From Aquarana catesbeiana (Eukaryota > Chordata > Amphibia > Anura > Ranidae), in the NCBI RefSeq assembly GCF_042186555.1, contig NC_133332.1:213539494-213603493 (forward strand): 64,000 nucleotides of DNA, read 5' to 3'. Made by a program: the position numbers and the translations under genes. Within the stretch, counting starts at the first letter, position 1, and every line of letters begins with the position of its first letter. Of the stretch, positions 1 through 12,100 are shown in pieces. Under the pieces are notes generated by a model. That model ran no database searches and was not told the origin of the DNA. It saw only the letters and a program-made list of their open reading frames with translations.

Positions 1-80
1 TAGGATGGGGTGCCTTGAGATTGTGCAGAATTTTTTCGGGTGCCTTGACTAAAAAAGGGTTGAGAAACACTTGTTTAAAT
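1..80. repeat. Truncated hAT-like element end
   Basis: The window opens inside a sequence that ends in a 'gggttgagaaacact' motif. Its reverse complement resembles the widespread hAT terminal motif that begins CAGTGTTTCTCAACC. Only one end is present, so neither the TSD nor the family can be checked. This is recognition of a terminal motif only. Confidence 0.35.
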
Positions 81-81
81 A

Positions 82-3000
82 ACAATCATACACAGCATGT
101 TTGGCAATTAATGATATTAAACAGACACTAAACAATATCTTTATTCTCTAAAAATTATCCATATGCATCTACTATTTAATGGTCCTGTAATCTATTTTTC
201 ATTAAATAATTTCTTATCGTGTTTTTCTACCTCCTTGTAACATCCTCTGTAGATTCCTGAATCCCTCTATCTCCCATTTCTTTTCCGTAAATTTGAAGCG
301 AGCAGTGCACTTTAGTTGCAGTCATGTGCACTGCTCAATGCACACTACAAATGCCATAGTCCATAGTCTATTTGGGCAGCGAGCAAGAGGGTGGCCATAC
401 TCTTACATGCAGTAGGACCATAGAGAACAAATTTAGCCATCCTTTAATACAAAGTTGGATCACAGCAGATAGACAGTAAAGAAGATTTGGAGGAGGTTGA
501 AAGTAATAAGGTACTTTTTTTAGTTAAAGTGGATCTTCGCTGCATCTGAGCACCAAAAACCAAAACCAATGTTTAATTAATTTTTATGGTTCAAATCAAA
601 CTCCCCCATCCATTCAAGTCTCCATGCTTTATTTTGTTGAGAAATCACTTTGAAACTTAATCCCCTAGCATTTCTGGCTGTGGCCATCTGGAGTAAGGGC
701 AAATGATTCATGTAGCATTTACCTCCTGGAATCCATGTGCCCTTACCTCAAGCATGCGCGCAGGAGAGTGTGCTTAGCTTAGAAAACTCCTCCTCTCCTC
801 CAGAAGATTCCTGGGATGTACATTATTTGCCTGGGCAAGAAACCAGGAAGTAACCGAAGAAATGTAAAAAAAAAAAGTTTAAAACAAGTAAATATGATAT
901 ACTTTTCTATTTACTAATGCTAGCAGCATGAGGATTAAAACTAAATAATGTTGACTGGGATAAAGATCCACATTAAGAATACATATTTGAATACCAGAAG
1001 ATTTTAAAAGCCAACAGTGATATAAAGTTAAACATCACAAATTGCTAAATACTTAGTTGAAATGTATGAATTAATTGAAATACCAACGCTATGTATTATT
1101 CTCATTAGATAGACTAATGAATTACACCACCACAGGATGGTGCTGTGGGTGTATAAGTTGTGGTAAAAAGTGCCACAGCCTAATAACTAGGGTCAATGGT
1201 GAAGCAACCCCTGCAGAGGAATATACCAGGGGTTGCTACACCATTGACCCTGGTCCAGCGGTTACAGTTGGATGTGCTGGTTATCATGTATATGAGTCTG
1301 TATTACTTTTATAGGTTTTTTAAAAAAAGATTTGTGTAAGTTTGTTATTAATAAAAATTCATGTATTATTCTCAGTCAGACTTGTGACTCACAGACCCCT
1401 GGCACTTTCTATAAAGGGGGAACATCCCCACTATACAAGGCCTATAGCTCTGCAGGATATGTCGCATCCCTGCCCTATGATCTATAAATGGGCGCAGTCC
1501 CACTGGTAAAGGGCTTTCCTGCGCTGTCTTCCTTTAAACCTAAACACCTCTCTTCTGTACTCGATGCCTGAAACATGTTACGAAAATGACATTATGAGAT
1601 TAAATAGACCCTGATTGATTCACAGTGCTGAAACTTCCAATGCCAAGTTGATTTCTTGTAATCAGGGAATTATGTGAAGTAATATCTAAAAACTGTTTTC
1701 AGAAAATGTACTTGCATGATAATATTTAATGATTTTAATGGCTTCATATCTGACTGAAGGGTGGGACTTATATCTGCCTGCAGTTCCTTATGAAGTATCC
1801 CCAGGGATTGTAAAACCACGTATCTCCACAGCAATGCAGAACATGTGAGGTTAGCAGTGAATATCCCGGATAAAACACAAGTGACTAGCAATGCTTCACC
1901 TATGTCAGGATTGTAGGCGGAGAAGATTGTGGGAAAGCAGCTGTAATAATTTAAGTTTGAAGAAGGATCTCATGCATGTGATATGCTGGAGTCCTTATCA
2001 TCATCTTTATTACAGATCCATGATAGGCCAGGACTGCCAATGGATTTTCAGGAGGCTCTCTTGTGGACACCACAAATCAGCTTGTGGCTTGGCTTAAATC
2101 GTTTTAAATTGCACCTGTCTACAAAATATGTAGTGGAGATGGATATCTATGAGATCAAAATACAATCCATTCCCTGGGATAGAGGTGGTTCTGCAGTCCC
2201 AAAGTGTGCATTTTCCCAATTCTCAGAGGTGAAGTCATTGACTCGGGACAAGTATGCTATCAAGGAGTTCCGACTTGCTGTATGTTTCTGATGAGTGACT
2301 AAGATAGGACTGAAGCCAAGATCAATATTACAGCCTTTCTTCTCTTACAAACCTTATGAATTAAAGGACCAAATATAGGGGCTGCTTTTGGCCTCCTTCT
2401 GAAAATGCTACTTACCTGGCTGTAGCTGGTCTTAGTACGTCTTAGTAGCAGAATCACACTGCTAACCTTTTCTCTGCTTCATCCTGGTGACTGATTTAGA
2501 GCACTGAAGCCAAAAAACATTACCATAACTGACAGACAGGTAGCATTTTCAAGGGAGAAGCAGCAGAGGCAGCATTTAAATCCGCTTAAATCTGAGTTCC
2601 ACTTGGTTTTGTGTTTATTAAAAGTCAGCAGCTACAAAAAGTGTAGCTGCTGACTGTTAATGAACACACACTCACCTGTCCTACAGTCCAGCGATGCAGC
2701 CGCCCGAACCCTCGGTTCTCTCCGGCACCGGTATCAAAAGCGTGGGCACCCGGCTGAGACAGCTTGCGCCTTCATAGCCTGGTGCGCACTGAGCTTGCGC
2801 GAGTCGTGCTGTGCCTTCTCAATGGCCGGGCAATCTTCTGGGATCTGTGACGTGTCCCAGAAGATTGCAGGGAGGGAGGGGGAGAGGAGGGCTTCCGCTC
2901 GAGTCGCCTAGGCGGCCTGAGCGGAAGTGGGAGCTGGGTACCTGTCAAAAATAGGTACCCACTCCCCCCCCAAAAAAATGACATGCCAAATGTGGCATTT

Positions 3001-3132
3001 AAGGGGGCGAGGAGTCCCTAAAGTGGAAGTTACACTTTTGGGTGGAACTACACTTTAACAACCAGAAAGCTAAAGTTTTTGGAGGAGGGGTAGCAAAGGC
3101 AGCCGCCATACTTCTCCCACAACAGGCATACT
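82..3132. other. Upstream DNA without recognised genes
   Basis: I see no conserved exon, RNA gene or clear transposon coding region here. The open frames are short and look random. A 24-25 bp hairpin lies at 1189-1251. Positions 700-870 and 2380-3060 look like old short repeats with weak inverted ends, but I could not set their limits. Confidence 0.5.
1189..1251. repeat. Near-perfect 25-bp hairpin
   Basis: Bases 1189-1213 (starting AGGGTCAATGGTG) are the reverse complement of 1227-1251 apart from one mismatch, with a loop of about 13 bases. A smaller hairpin (GCTGTGG / CCACAGC, about 1142-1178) lies just upstream. The structure could be a microRNA-type precursor, but the core of a short palindromic MITE is more likely in such repeat-rich DNA. 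There is no evidence of transcription. Confidence 0.5.
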
Positions 3133-3389
3133 TTAAGCGGTTGTAAACCCTTACATATACTCAGTGAAGTGACTGTCCTCAGGTGATACGCAGAGATGAA
3201 ACAAATCCTCCTACATAAGTTGTACCCGTTTATCTGCAGCCTCCTCTTCTCTACATCCATTCAATGTGCTGAATTTATAATGCTTGTCTGAAATAAAGAG
3301 GCAGGGAGCTGAAATTACACACTTCAGAGCCCAATGAGGAGAGTTCTGAGCGCTGATTGGAGGGAAAGGACACACCTCCTTCACACAGC

Positions 3390-3976
3390 AGACAGACCTG
3401 AAGGCCCTGGTATGGATTTTGGGGGGGTGCTGAGCCATTTTTAAAAAAATTTTGGTGAGGGGTTCCCTTAAATATCCATACCAGACCCAAAGGGCCTGGT
3501 AATGGACTTGGGGGGGGGGACCCATGCCGTTTTTTCAATGATTTTTATCTATATTGCCGGGATACAACAATACATTACAGCGGCAAGTAGTTTTAAATTA
3601 CTTTTTTCCTTTATAAATGTAGTTTTGCTGTGGTAATGTTCTAAAGATGCGCTACTTTACAGGCATACTAAGGACACCCCCCAGGCATGATATTTTAAGG
3701 AATTTTTCATTTTTATTGTTTTACTTTAAACATTATTAAAATCACTGCTCCTGAAAAAAGGCAGTTTTTGAAACTTTTTTGCATTGATGCATGTCCCCTG
3801 GGCAGGACCCAGGTCCCCAAACACTTTTTATGAAATAGATTGCATATAAGCCTTTAAAATGAGCACTTGATTTTTCATGTTCGTGTCCCATAAACTTTAA
3901 CAGTGTTCGCACAAATTTTTTGTCTGTTCGCAAGTTCTGGTGTGAAACCGGACAGGGGGGTGTTCGGCACATCCTA
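3390..3976 (-). mobile_element. Palindromic hAT family, single arm (copy A)
   Basis: The sequence matches the right arm of the 18586-21583 palindrome. Shared landmarks are the 'cctggtatgga' block, the poly-T stretch, the cluster ending in 'cccctgggcaggaccc', and a terminus reading TGTTCGGCACATCCTA. Only one arm is present. The insertion replaced part of the host element R, as shown by comparison with the intact copy at 14249-14735. The inner boundary near 3390 is approximate. Confidence 0.75.
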
Positions 3977-4077
3977 ATGCTTATAGCAGAGAATCGAAGC
4001 AGCAGGCAGAAATGGCACTTAGTGCTCTTATTTAAGACAAGTACAAATTTTAGAGGGATATGCTTTGTTCATATTTC

Positions 4078-5357
4078 TATAGCACCCTGATGTTTAGGCA
4101 GGGTTGCTAGTACATTTACCTGCCAGGCATAGTTGCCTTGGCCAATTGTTAGGGGATCAATAGATTTCACCCTAATTCTAGAATTGCTGCACTTCGATCC
4201 TCTGTTACTATATGGCCGGGTATATGGTGACATTAGATAAGACAAGGGCATTGCAAGGACAGATTAGGAATAGATAGGGTATCTCAGCCAACAGGCAGGG
4301 ATCTTCTTCGGTCCCTTGGCCTGCTGGGAGAGCCTATTTATTTGGGTGAGGTCAGGTGATCGGGGTTCTGTGCCACTTGGATGGCTGTCTGGGTGGACGT
4401 GTATTGTGCTGCCCCGGGCTGCTAGGCAAGAGCCTAAGGCCTCTCTCATTGACATCCGGCTGCTAGGCTGTCTGAGGGCCTATCCAGAAGTAAATGAGCA
4501 GCATAGGGTTGGGATTGTGGCTTGTAGTCCAGCCAAAATTGCCGGCTCTGCCGGCCAGAGAACCTGTCGTGGTCGGAGATAGAGGGGAAACTGTCGCCAC
4601 TAAGGGACCATCCACCTTGTTACCAGGGACCACTGTGAGTAGCTGAAGCAAGTACCAGAGCGGTAATTTCACTAACCGGGGACGGTGAAGAATTAGGAAA
4701 GTTCAGCATGTGTCAAGTCATGGACCCAGCCAGCGGAGGTGATGCTTGCAGAGCAGCCTTGTGTGCCAAGCCAGGGACCGAGTAGGCCAGTGGGGTGAAG
4801 CTTGAGAAGTATCTTGGATGCCAGCTAGGGACCCAGCAGGGAAGCAGGGGTGACACTTAAAGAAGATACTGAGAGATAGAAGATTGGAAGAGCTCAGGAG
4901 ATCCAGTGGCAGTGGATCAGCAAGTCTAGTGAGAGAGACTGGGAGCTCAGTTGAGTGAAGATCTACAATAGGAGATTGTGGAGGAAGTAAAAAGTTTATT
5001 GTAACCTTTGTTAGATACTGTTCAAGATTGTTGCCATAGGAGACAGCGTGTCTACACATGCAGATGTGGTGTTGGCTGGGTGCCTTTTCCTGCATGGCTG
5101 TCCACCTATAGAAGTCTCGGAGTCTGCTAATTAACATTGCGGCTTCTAAAAGGTGTCCTGGCCCTAAACCCTCTCTCCCACAGTTCTGTTTTAGAGAAAA
5201 TAAATCTCTTTGCATTCAAGAAGTGTCTGGTGCCCATTAATCTACCTTGCACTACACCCACCATGCCTCGTACCCACCCTCTACACAGAAGCATGTCAGC
5301 TATCCCTAACTTTGGAGGTTCTCATTAGACCAAGGGGGGCCCCGGGACCTTGCTACA
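4078..5357 (+). mobile_element. Solo LTR, copy 1
   Basis: This is a 1280-bp unit starting TATAGCACC (degenerate TGTAGCACC) and ending CTTGCTACA, so the termini form the TGTAGC...GCTACA inverted pair usual for an LTR. It is flanked by TTTC on both sides (4074-4077 and 5358-5361). The related element R copy at 14249-14735 preserves the unoccupied site ('catatttcatgtct'), which proves insertion. An AATAAA inside 5190-5210 fits the R region of an LTR. No internal retroviral genes adjoin, so it is a solo LTR. A second copy lies at 11111-12305. The Gypsy or ERV class is unresolved. Confidence 0.8.
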
Positions 5358-5822
5358 TTTCATGTCTAAGGTTTACAACCACTTTACCTGATAACCTGTG
5401 TAAGACGTCATGCACACAGGGCATTTGAATTTCTCCTCTGAACGTCTTTTTATTCCTGTCAGGAAAAAGCAGCTTAAAAAACGCACCTAAAGCTTAAGCA
5501 TGCCAAGCGTTTTAGCTTCCATAGATTCCTTCAGAATATTAATTTGTTCTGGCCACTGGAATAAATGGTGGGGGGGTTGGTAAAAGTTATATAACCCTCA
5601 GGACGTCAACAGATAAGGAAGAAAACTAGCGTTTTCCTGAGTTCAGCAAAGGCAGTCTCTGTATTTCTCTCATCAAAGGGTCCATTTAACAAAGTGAAGA
5701 CAGTTAGCTTGCTCTAATTTATTCCTCTGCCACTAGTAGCGGAGAATCAGGTAGAGAAGGAATCGAAATGCATAAGTTTACTTTAAATAATGAAATATGA
5801 TTATATTGTAATGTTTACAGAT

Positions 5823-5987
5823 TATAAACATGTGGGATAGTATGTGCTGAATCCTGTACCAGCTGGAGAGGAGCCTGCCATCAGCTGTTACAGTCCCCCA
5901 CCCCTCCTCTTGTAAAGCACCTGTTGTTGTTGGTCCCTTTAAATTTTAAATCCCCCCCTGACCCTGCACTCAGTCAGTCCCCACGTG
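5823..5987 (+). promoter_or_regulatory. MYMK proximal promoter with E-box cluster
   Basis: Upstream of the MYMK start codon are CATGTG at 5829-5834, CAGCTG at 5860-5865, CAGCTG at 5882-5887, CACCTG at 5918-5923 and CACGTG at 5982-5987. CAGCTG and CACCTG are favoured binding sites of MyoD-family bHLH factors, which are known to activate myomaker in differentiating myoblasts. An AT-rich TATA-like stretch lies at 5937-5951 and a TATAAA at 5823-5828. The transcription start is not determined; the E-boxes lie 115-210 bases before the ATG. Function is inferred. Confidence 0.6.
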
Positions 5988-6037
5988 CTGCTTCACACCA
6001 GTCGCTGTCTCTGATCATACAATCATATTTCATCGCT

Positions 6038-6172
6038 ATGGGCTCTATACTGGCAAAGATTCTTTTACCGACCATCAGCAGCCTGGCACTGGTGCCCACC
6101 ATCAGCATTGCAGCCAAGAGGCAGTTCCACATGGAGGCTATGGTATATTTTTTCACCATGTTTTTCATTGCG
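6038..6172 (+). CDS. MYMK: MYMK exon 1 (coding part)
   Basis: Encodes residues 1-45, from MGSILAKILLPT to MEAMVYFFTMFFIA, covering the first membrane segment and a conserved loop. The start ATG at 6038 is chosen because the protein begins exactly as in the family. The exon ends in phase 0 at the donor GCG|gtaagc. Confidence 0.95.
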
Positions 6173-9100
6173 GTAAGCCTTCTTTTATTCTGGTTTCTTA
6201 CTGTTGTCCATTGTGTGTTGACTAGAAAGGCAATACACATAACACAAATGTGCTAAAAACTGTAGAAGCGAGTCATATACCTCATGCCATTAAAGTCAGT
6301 AAAGGTAATAATTTGGCCTCTGAGAGTGTCTACAAGATCTGCTGGTTGCTTATTGCAACAAATCACCTTCAAACCAGAAATGAAAAATGCTGAAGTTGAA
6401 GTTTGATTGAGTACTATGGGCAACACATATAGTTTGCCTTTCAACCACTTAAATCAGACCCTATACAGCATGGCAGATATAGTGCAGAACAAAGTACTAG
6501 TATACTAGTAACACGACAAGGATCCGGATGGCTGCACTCCTAAAAAAGCTTTAATATTTAAATTGCAGACTTAAAAGTATTACATGACAGTGTAATGCTT
6601 TTAGGTCTGCAATTTGAATATTAAAGCTTTTTTAGGCGTGCAGCCATCCGGATCCTTGTCGTGTTACTTGTATGAGGCTGGCAAGCTGGGCTAGCACCCA
6701 AACACAAGCAGCGGGGCAGTGTTCACAAGTAGAGAGGAGCACAGATGTCTGCAGTGGCGCAAGCTTTTGTATAGTATTTGTATAGTCAAGCAGAACAAAA
6801 TACTAATTAACACTGAAGGAAAAGAATTCTAGGAAAGGATGGAAAATATGGAAAGGATTCTTCAATGTAAGAGCAAGAGAGGGTTTGAGCTGACTCTGTA
6901 GGTTGCTTCAATAATCAGCTGAATTCATTTCTAAATGCACAAAATATAACTATCTACGAATATTTATAAGACACAAAATTTCAGAATGTTGATTAAGGCC
7001 CCTACAACACTTGTGCGACTTGTCCTGAGACTTGGGACTGCAAAATGCATGACAAATCGTACCCAATGAGTATTGTTCATATCTGTGCGACTTTAAGTCG
7101 CAGCTACTTCAAAATAGTCCTTGCACTACTTTGGTCTGACTTTGATGAGACTTGAGGTCCATAGACACAGTCTCATCAAAGTCGCGTGACGTCAGGTAGT
7201 ACAAGTGTGAAAGGGGTCTTAGGAGTACAATATCGGATTACCTTCGGAGATCAGAAAGGTTTTCTGCCATTCTCTGGATCAACTTTAGGATTAGAATTTT
7301 CTTTTGTCTGTTGGGTGAACTCTTTTTTTTTTGCAACCTTTTTACCTTTTGCAGCTTTCTTTACAAAGGCAAGCAATCAAACAGGGCACAAAGCATAAAT
7401 ATTTTTATATACACATTCCTTATGTTCAAATATTTACTGTATCAATTATTAATCACACACAGTAAGAGATCAATAGGAGAAAGGATTATATTTACTAAAT
7501 TGTTCGCCTTCTATTATTATCAGATTGAAATACAATCTCACATGTGTGTTATCAAAAAAAAATTCATCATTGATTAATATTGATTGCCAGTTGCCTCTAT
7601 GATCGATCTGTTCTAAACCATTATGGCCTGTAATACGGATGTTTTCAAAATGTTTTTTAATATATTTAAAATACAAACATTGCTCTTCCCATGTACCTGA
7701 AACTGCTTTAAAAAAATGACATCCCTTTCCCCAGATTAGATACACCCTGCAGTGTATCTAATCTAGAGAGGGAATGTGCACGCTCCCACAACATGATAAT
7801 GTGCACAGCGCTTAAGACCCCTTTCACACTGAGACACCTCCCCTGCAGCCAATATGTGAGAGCCCGAGTGCTTTCACACTGGGGCGGTGCGCTTGCAGGA
7901 CGTTAGAAAAAGTCCTGCAAGCAGCATCTTTGCGCCTGCTCCTCTACCGCCCCTGCACATTGAAATGAATGGGCGCCTGCAAAGTGCTTCAGCACCGACC
8001 TTTTCGGGCGCATTTAACCCTTTCTTAGGCCACTAGTGGGAGGGTTAAAAGCACCCCGCTAGTGGCCGGAAAGCGCTGCTAAAATGATGGTAAAGCACTG
8101 CTAAAACTATCTGTACTTTACCGCTAACGTAGCCCGCTGGCAGTGTGAAAGGGGTCTAAAGGTTTATTTTGCTGTTTTGTTTACGGTTTCAAAAATGTTA
8201 ACATTTAGGCTCCTTTCACACTGAGGCGTTTTGCAGGCGCTAAAGTGCTAAAAATAGCGCCTGCAAAGCGCCCCGAAAGAGCTGCTCAATGCACTCCAGT
8301 GTGAAAGCCCCGAGGGGGCAGCGCTGCAAACTCGCCCACAAAGCGCTGCTGCAGCGGCGCTTTGCGGCCGGTTTTAACCCTTTTTCGGCCGTTAGCGGGG
8401 GGTTAAAACCGCCCCGCTATCGCCGCTAAAATGATGGTAAAGCGGCGCTATATTTAGCGCCGCTGTACCGCCGGCGCCCGCACGCCTCAGTGTGAAAGTA
8501 GCCTTACATATCGCCATTGCATTGTACTTTTGTTAGACACAGTGGGGTTGATTTACTAAAACTGGAGTGTGCAAAATAATCTGGTGCAGCTCTGCATAAA
8601 AACCAATTAGCTTCCAATTTTTTTTTTTTTTGTCAAAGCTTAATTGAACAAGCTGATTGGCTAAATGCTAAATCATCTGCACCTGATTTAACATTCTTCA
8701 GTTTTAGTAAATCAACCCTACTGGACACAATTCCCTGCTTTCTGTTCTTTGTATGTACACATCACAGAATTCTTTTTTAAGCCACAACTTACAAAATTTC
8801 GCCACATTGCACGCTCTACCTCTGTGGTTTCCAAGCTGTGGCCCTTTGCTTGCCTTTATCTGGCCCTTGGGGCACTATTCCACCAACTGACACCAATGAT
8901 AAGACACAATTCCATCCACGGACACCATCAATGGTGCACAATTCTTCCCATTAATAGCAACAATGGGGCACTATTCCTTCCAATAAAACCAATGATAGGG
9001 CACTGATAGGGCACTGATGCCAAGCCATTTTCTACACCCACTGGCCGCAGTCTGGTCCTCATAAAGCCTGAAGGACTATAAACTGGCCCTTTGCTTAGAA

Positions 9101-12100
9101 AGTTTGCTGTTGGGATCAGTGGTGGCTGGTGCTCAATATTTGGGGGGGCGAAAACAAACCTCGCACAACCGCCACATGGGAGGTGGACGGGAAGACAGCG
9201 ATCAGTCCGGCCTTACCTTAGGGGGCTGCTCTTCACTCCAACCTCCTGGCCACACAGGCGTTGCTTCTCCTCCCGGCCAAACAGAAAGTGGGTCCTGAGA
9301 CCCGATTGGCCAGGAGTCCTAAGACTCCCTGGCCAATTGGGTCTCAGGATCCACTTCCTGACTGACCGGGTGGAGAAGCAGGAAGACATTAGCAATATTA
9401 ATTCGCTAATGTCACACAAGTGGGTGGGCTCGGGGCGCAGTGCTCTGTGCCCCGAGCCCACCCTTTTTTGAAGCCAATTAGAGTCTCAGGCTCTAATCAC
9501 GTGCTTAAAAAAAAAACAAAAACAATGAAATCCATGCGTCCGGTGCCCTGCATGTAGATAAGGGGCCAGTGCATGGATTAGGGGGGCGGCGCCCCTGCGC
9601 CCCTAATGGAGTGGCCGCCACTGGCTGGGATGTTGGCACCTCCTGTTTATCTATATACAATACTATATAAGACTAGAGAAGGTTAGACACTTACATGGAA
9701 ATCTATTAATGTTCCTTATTAAAGGCCTATTATAGGTTGGGTCCAGTGGATGCAAAGTGAACATTGTACCTGTCACGCCTTTCCTGCTTCCTCTTTTTCA
9801 ACATTCTGCCTGCTCAACCCTAAGGACCCGTTCACACTATGTGCAATCGCCTGTGTTTTTCCCAATGGAAAAACGCAGGTAACTGAAATGACACACAGAA
9901 AACAATGCTCACAATAAAATGCAGTGTTTCCATAGCTGTGCGATTTTAGACAACATGTTTATAATATAACACCACAACACATCGATCACCCACAACAATT
10001 AGGTCAGGAAACCTGCCTTTGAAAAAAAAATAAAGAACTATGCATAAAAACACGCATAAAAGCAGATGAAAATATGCTTAAAAACGCGCAGAAAAAACAA
10101 TTGTATGTGCGTTGTTGCGTGAATGGGCCCTAAGGCTACATGCATATGGACTTATGCCAAGAGTAAAAAAAAAAATGTTTTCCCACAGCTGAGGAACTGC
10201 AGATGGGCATACAAATGGCCATAGAAGTGAGTGTCTGTATGCCCCTATATCTGTGTAAACGCTGAAGCTTTTGCACATCGGCACAAACCTACGTATGCGT
10301 GTAAAACAAGATATGTTGCATGCAGTACTTCTGCATTCCATTAATTACACTATACACACATGGGGCTGTGGTTGGCAACATACCCCAGCTGTGGTGGGAA
10401 AACAATGTATATTAAATGCCTATATACTCCTGTGTATGCATGAGGACTGAAACTACTACTGTCTGCTTGAGCTCCCCTACTAATCCCTCCCTTTGTCTTC
10501 TTCTTCCTCTATCCCCCCCCCATAAAATATGAAATCCTGCTGGTGTCTTTTGGTACCCTATGCTGAATGTTCCCATAGGACATTGATCTACACAGATACT
10601 GTGATATCTTGACTTTTTCCTCCATGTGCTGTTACAGTACAAAGTAACTTTGTATCTGTAAATCTGTCTGCTTAGATGTATACAAAGAAAGTTGCCCACT
10701 ATAGAGAAGAACATTATTCATATACGACATTCCTAAAAAGCCCCCTTACTCAATATAGCCAGATCCCATATCTAAATGAGTCACACCCACTTTTTTGCAG
10801 TGGCGCGCTAAGCGTGCTGGTATTATATGTTACTGCTGAACTTCTGCATAGGTTGACCATCACCTTTTTTAGCACAGAACACTCTGTGCAAATAGTGCAC
10901 AAAATGTAAAACATCCATTGGCAGAAGATGTCTAATAGGATCTCTTAAAAGAGAACCAGCCATCTCTTTAGAAGAGCTGTAGAATTCGCCATTTTCTCCG
11001 ACCGCAGACCAGACCTTCTTTATTAATAGGCTGCGTCTGCCTATACACAGATGACATGACGTGGCTGGAGGAAATACTGAACAAATTCAGTTCCACAGTC
11101 CTGGAACCAGTGTAGCACCCTGGTGTTTAGGCAGGGTTGCTAAAAAATTTTGTTTGCCAGGTGGAAATTTTCCTGGTTAATTGATAGAAGATCAATCCAT
11201 TCCCCTCTAATTCTGGAACTGCTGCACCCTTTCTCTTCTGTCACTGTGGCTGGTGACATTAGAATGACAGGGGGCTTTGCAAGGTCAGAGTATGAATGGA
11301 TGGGGTGTCTCAGCCATCTGGCAGGGGTTTATTTAGTCCCTTGGCTTGCTGGAGAGCCTATTTATTTGGGTGGAGTCAGGTGATCAGGGTTTGTTGCCAC
11401 CTGGGCGGCTGTCTAGGTGGACGTGTGTTATGTCGCCCCGGGCTGCTAGGCCGAAAGCCTGAGGCCTATCCCGGGGACACCTGGCTGCTAGGCTGTCTGA
11501 GGTCTATTCAGGAGCAGGAGAAGCAGCGTAGGTTTGGGACTGCAGGATTGGAGTCCAACCAAGTTGAGAAGGTTCAGCCGGACGGGGAACCAGTTGTGGT
11601 CGGAGGTAGAAGGGAAGCTGACGCCACGAAGGGACCATCCATCTTACTACCGGAGACTACAGTGGGTAAGCTTGAGCAACTACCAGAGCAGTCTTCTCAC
11701 CAACTGTGAATGGTGAAGAGGTGGAAAAGCTTCAGCAAGTGCCAAGCCAGGGACCCAGCAGGATAGCGGGGGTGACAGTTGAGCAGTATACAGCGGGATA
11801 GCTGTGGAAGAGCTAAGAGCTCAGGGGGATCGAGTTATGACAGGGATCTGGAAGTCTAGTGAGATAATGAGAGCTCAGTGAGTGAAGATATACAGTGAGA
11901 TACTGTGAGATAAGTAAAGGACTGTTCTGTGTTACCAAACTTTACATACAACTACCTTTTATTGACTGTTGCAAGATTAGTGCCATAGAAGACAGCGGCC
12001 CTACCTATACAGAAGTGTTACCTGGCTGGAGGCCTTCCACTGTATAGCTGTCTACCTATAGAAGTCTCTGCGTCTGCCAATTGCCATTGCATCTACCTAA

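Larger units (their letters stand above)
3133..5385 (+). repeat. TIR element R, copy 1, split by two insertions
   Basis: The ends read TTAAGCGGTTGTAAACC on the left and GGTTTACAACCACTTTA on the right, an inverted pair. An uninterrupted relative lies at 14249-14735. Aligning the two by eye shows that this copy is interrupted by half of a palindromic hAT element (about 3390-3976) and by a solo LTR (4078-5357). It is therefore the oldest layer here. No coding capacity is seen; it is a non-autonomous DNA element of uncertain superfamily. Confidence 0.7.

Noticed and set aside
5974..6240. 88-codon minus-strand frame opposite MYMK exon 1
   Set aside because: It is a shadow of the conserved + strand exon and resembles no known protein.
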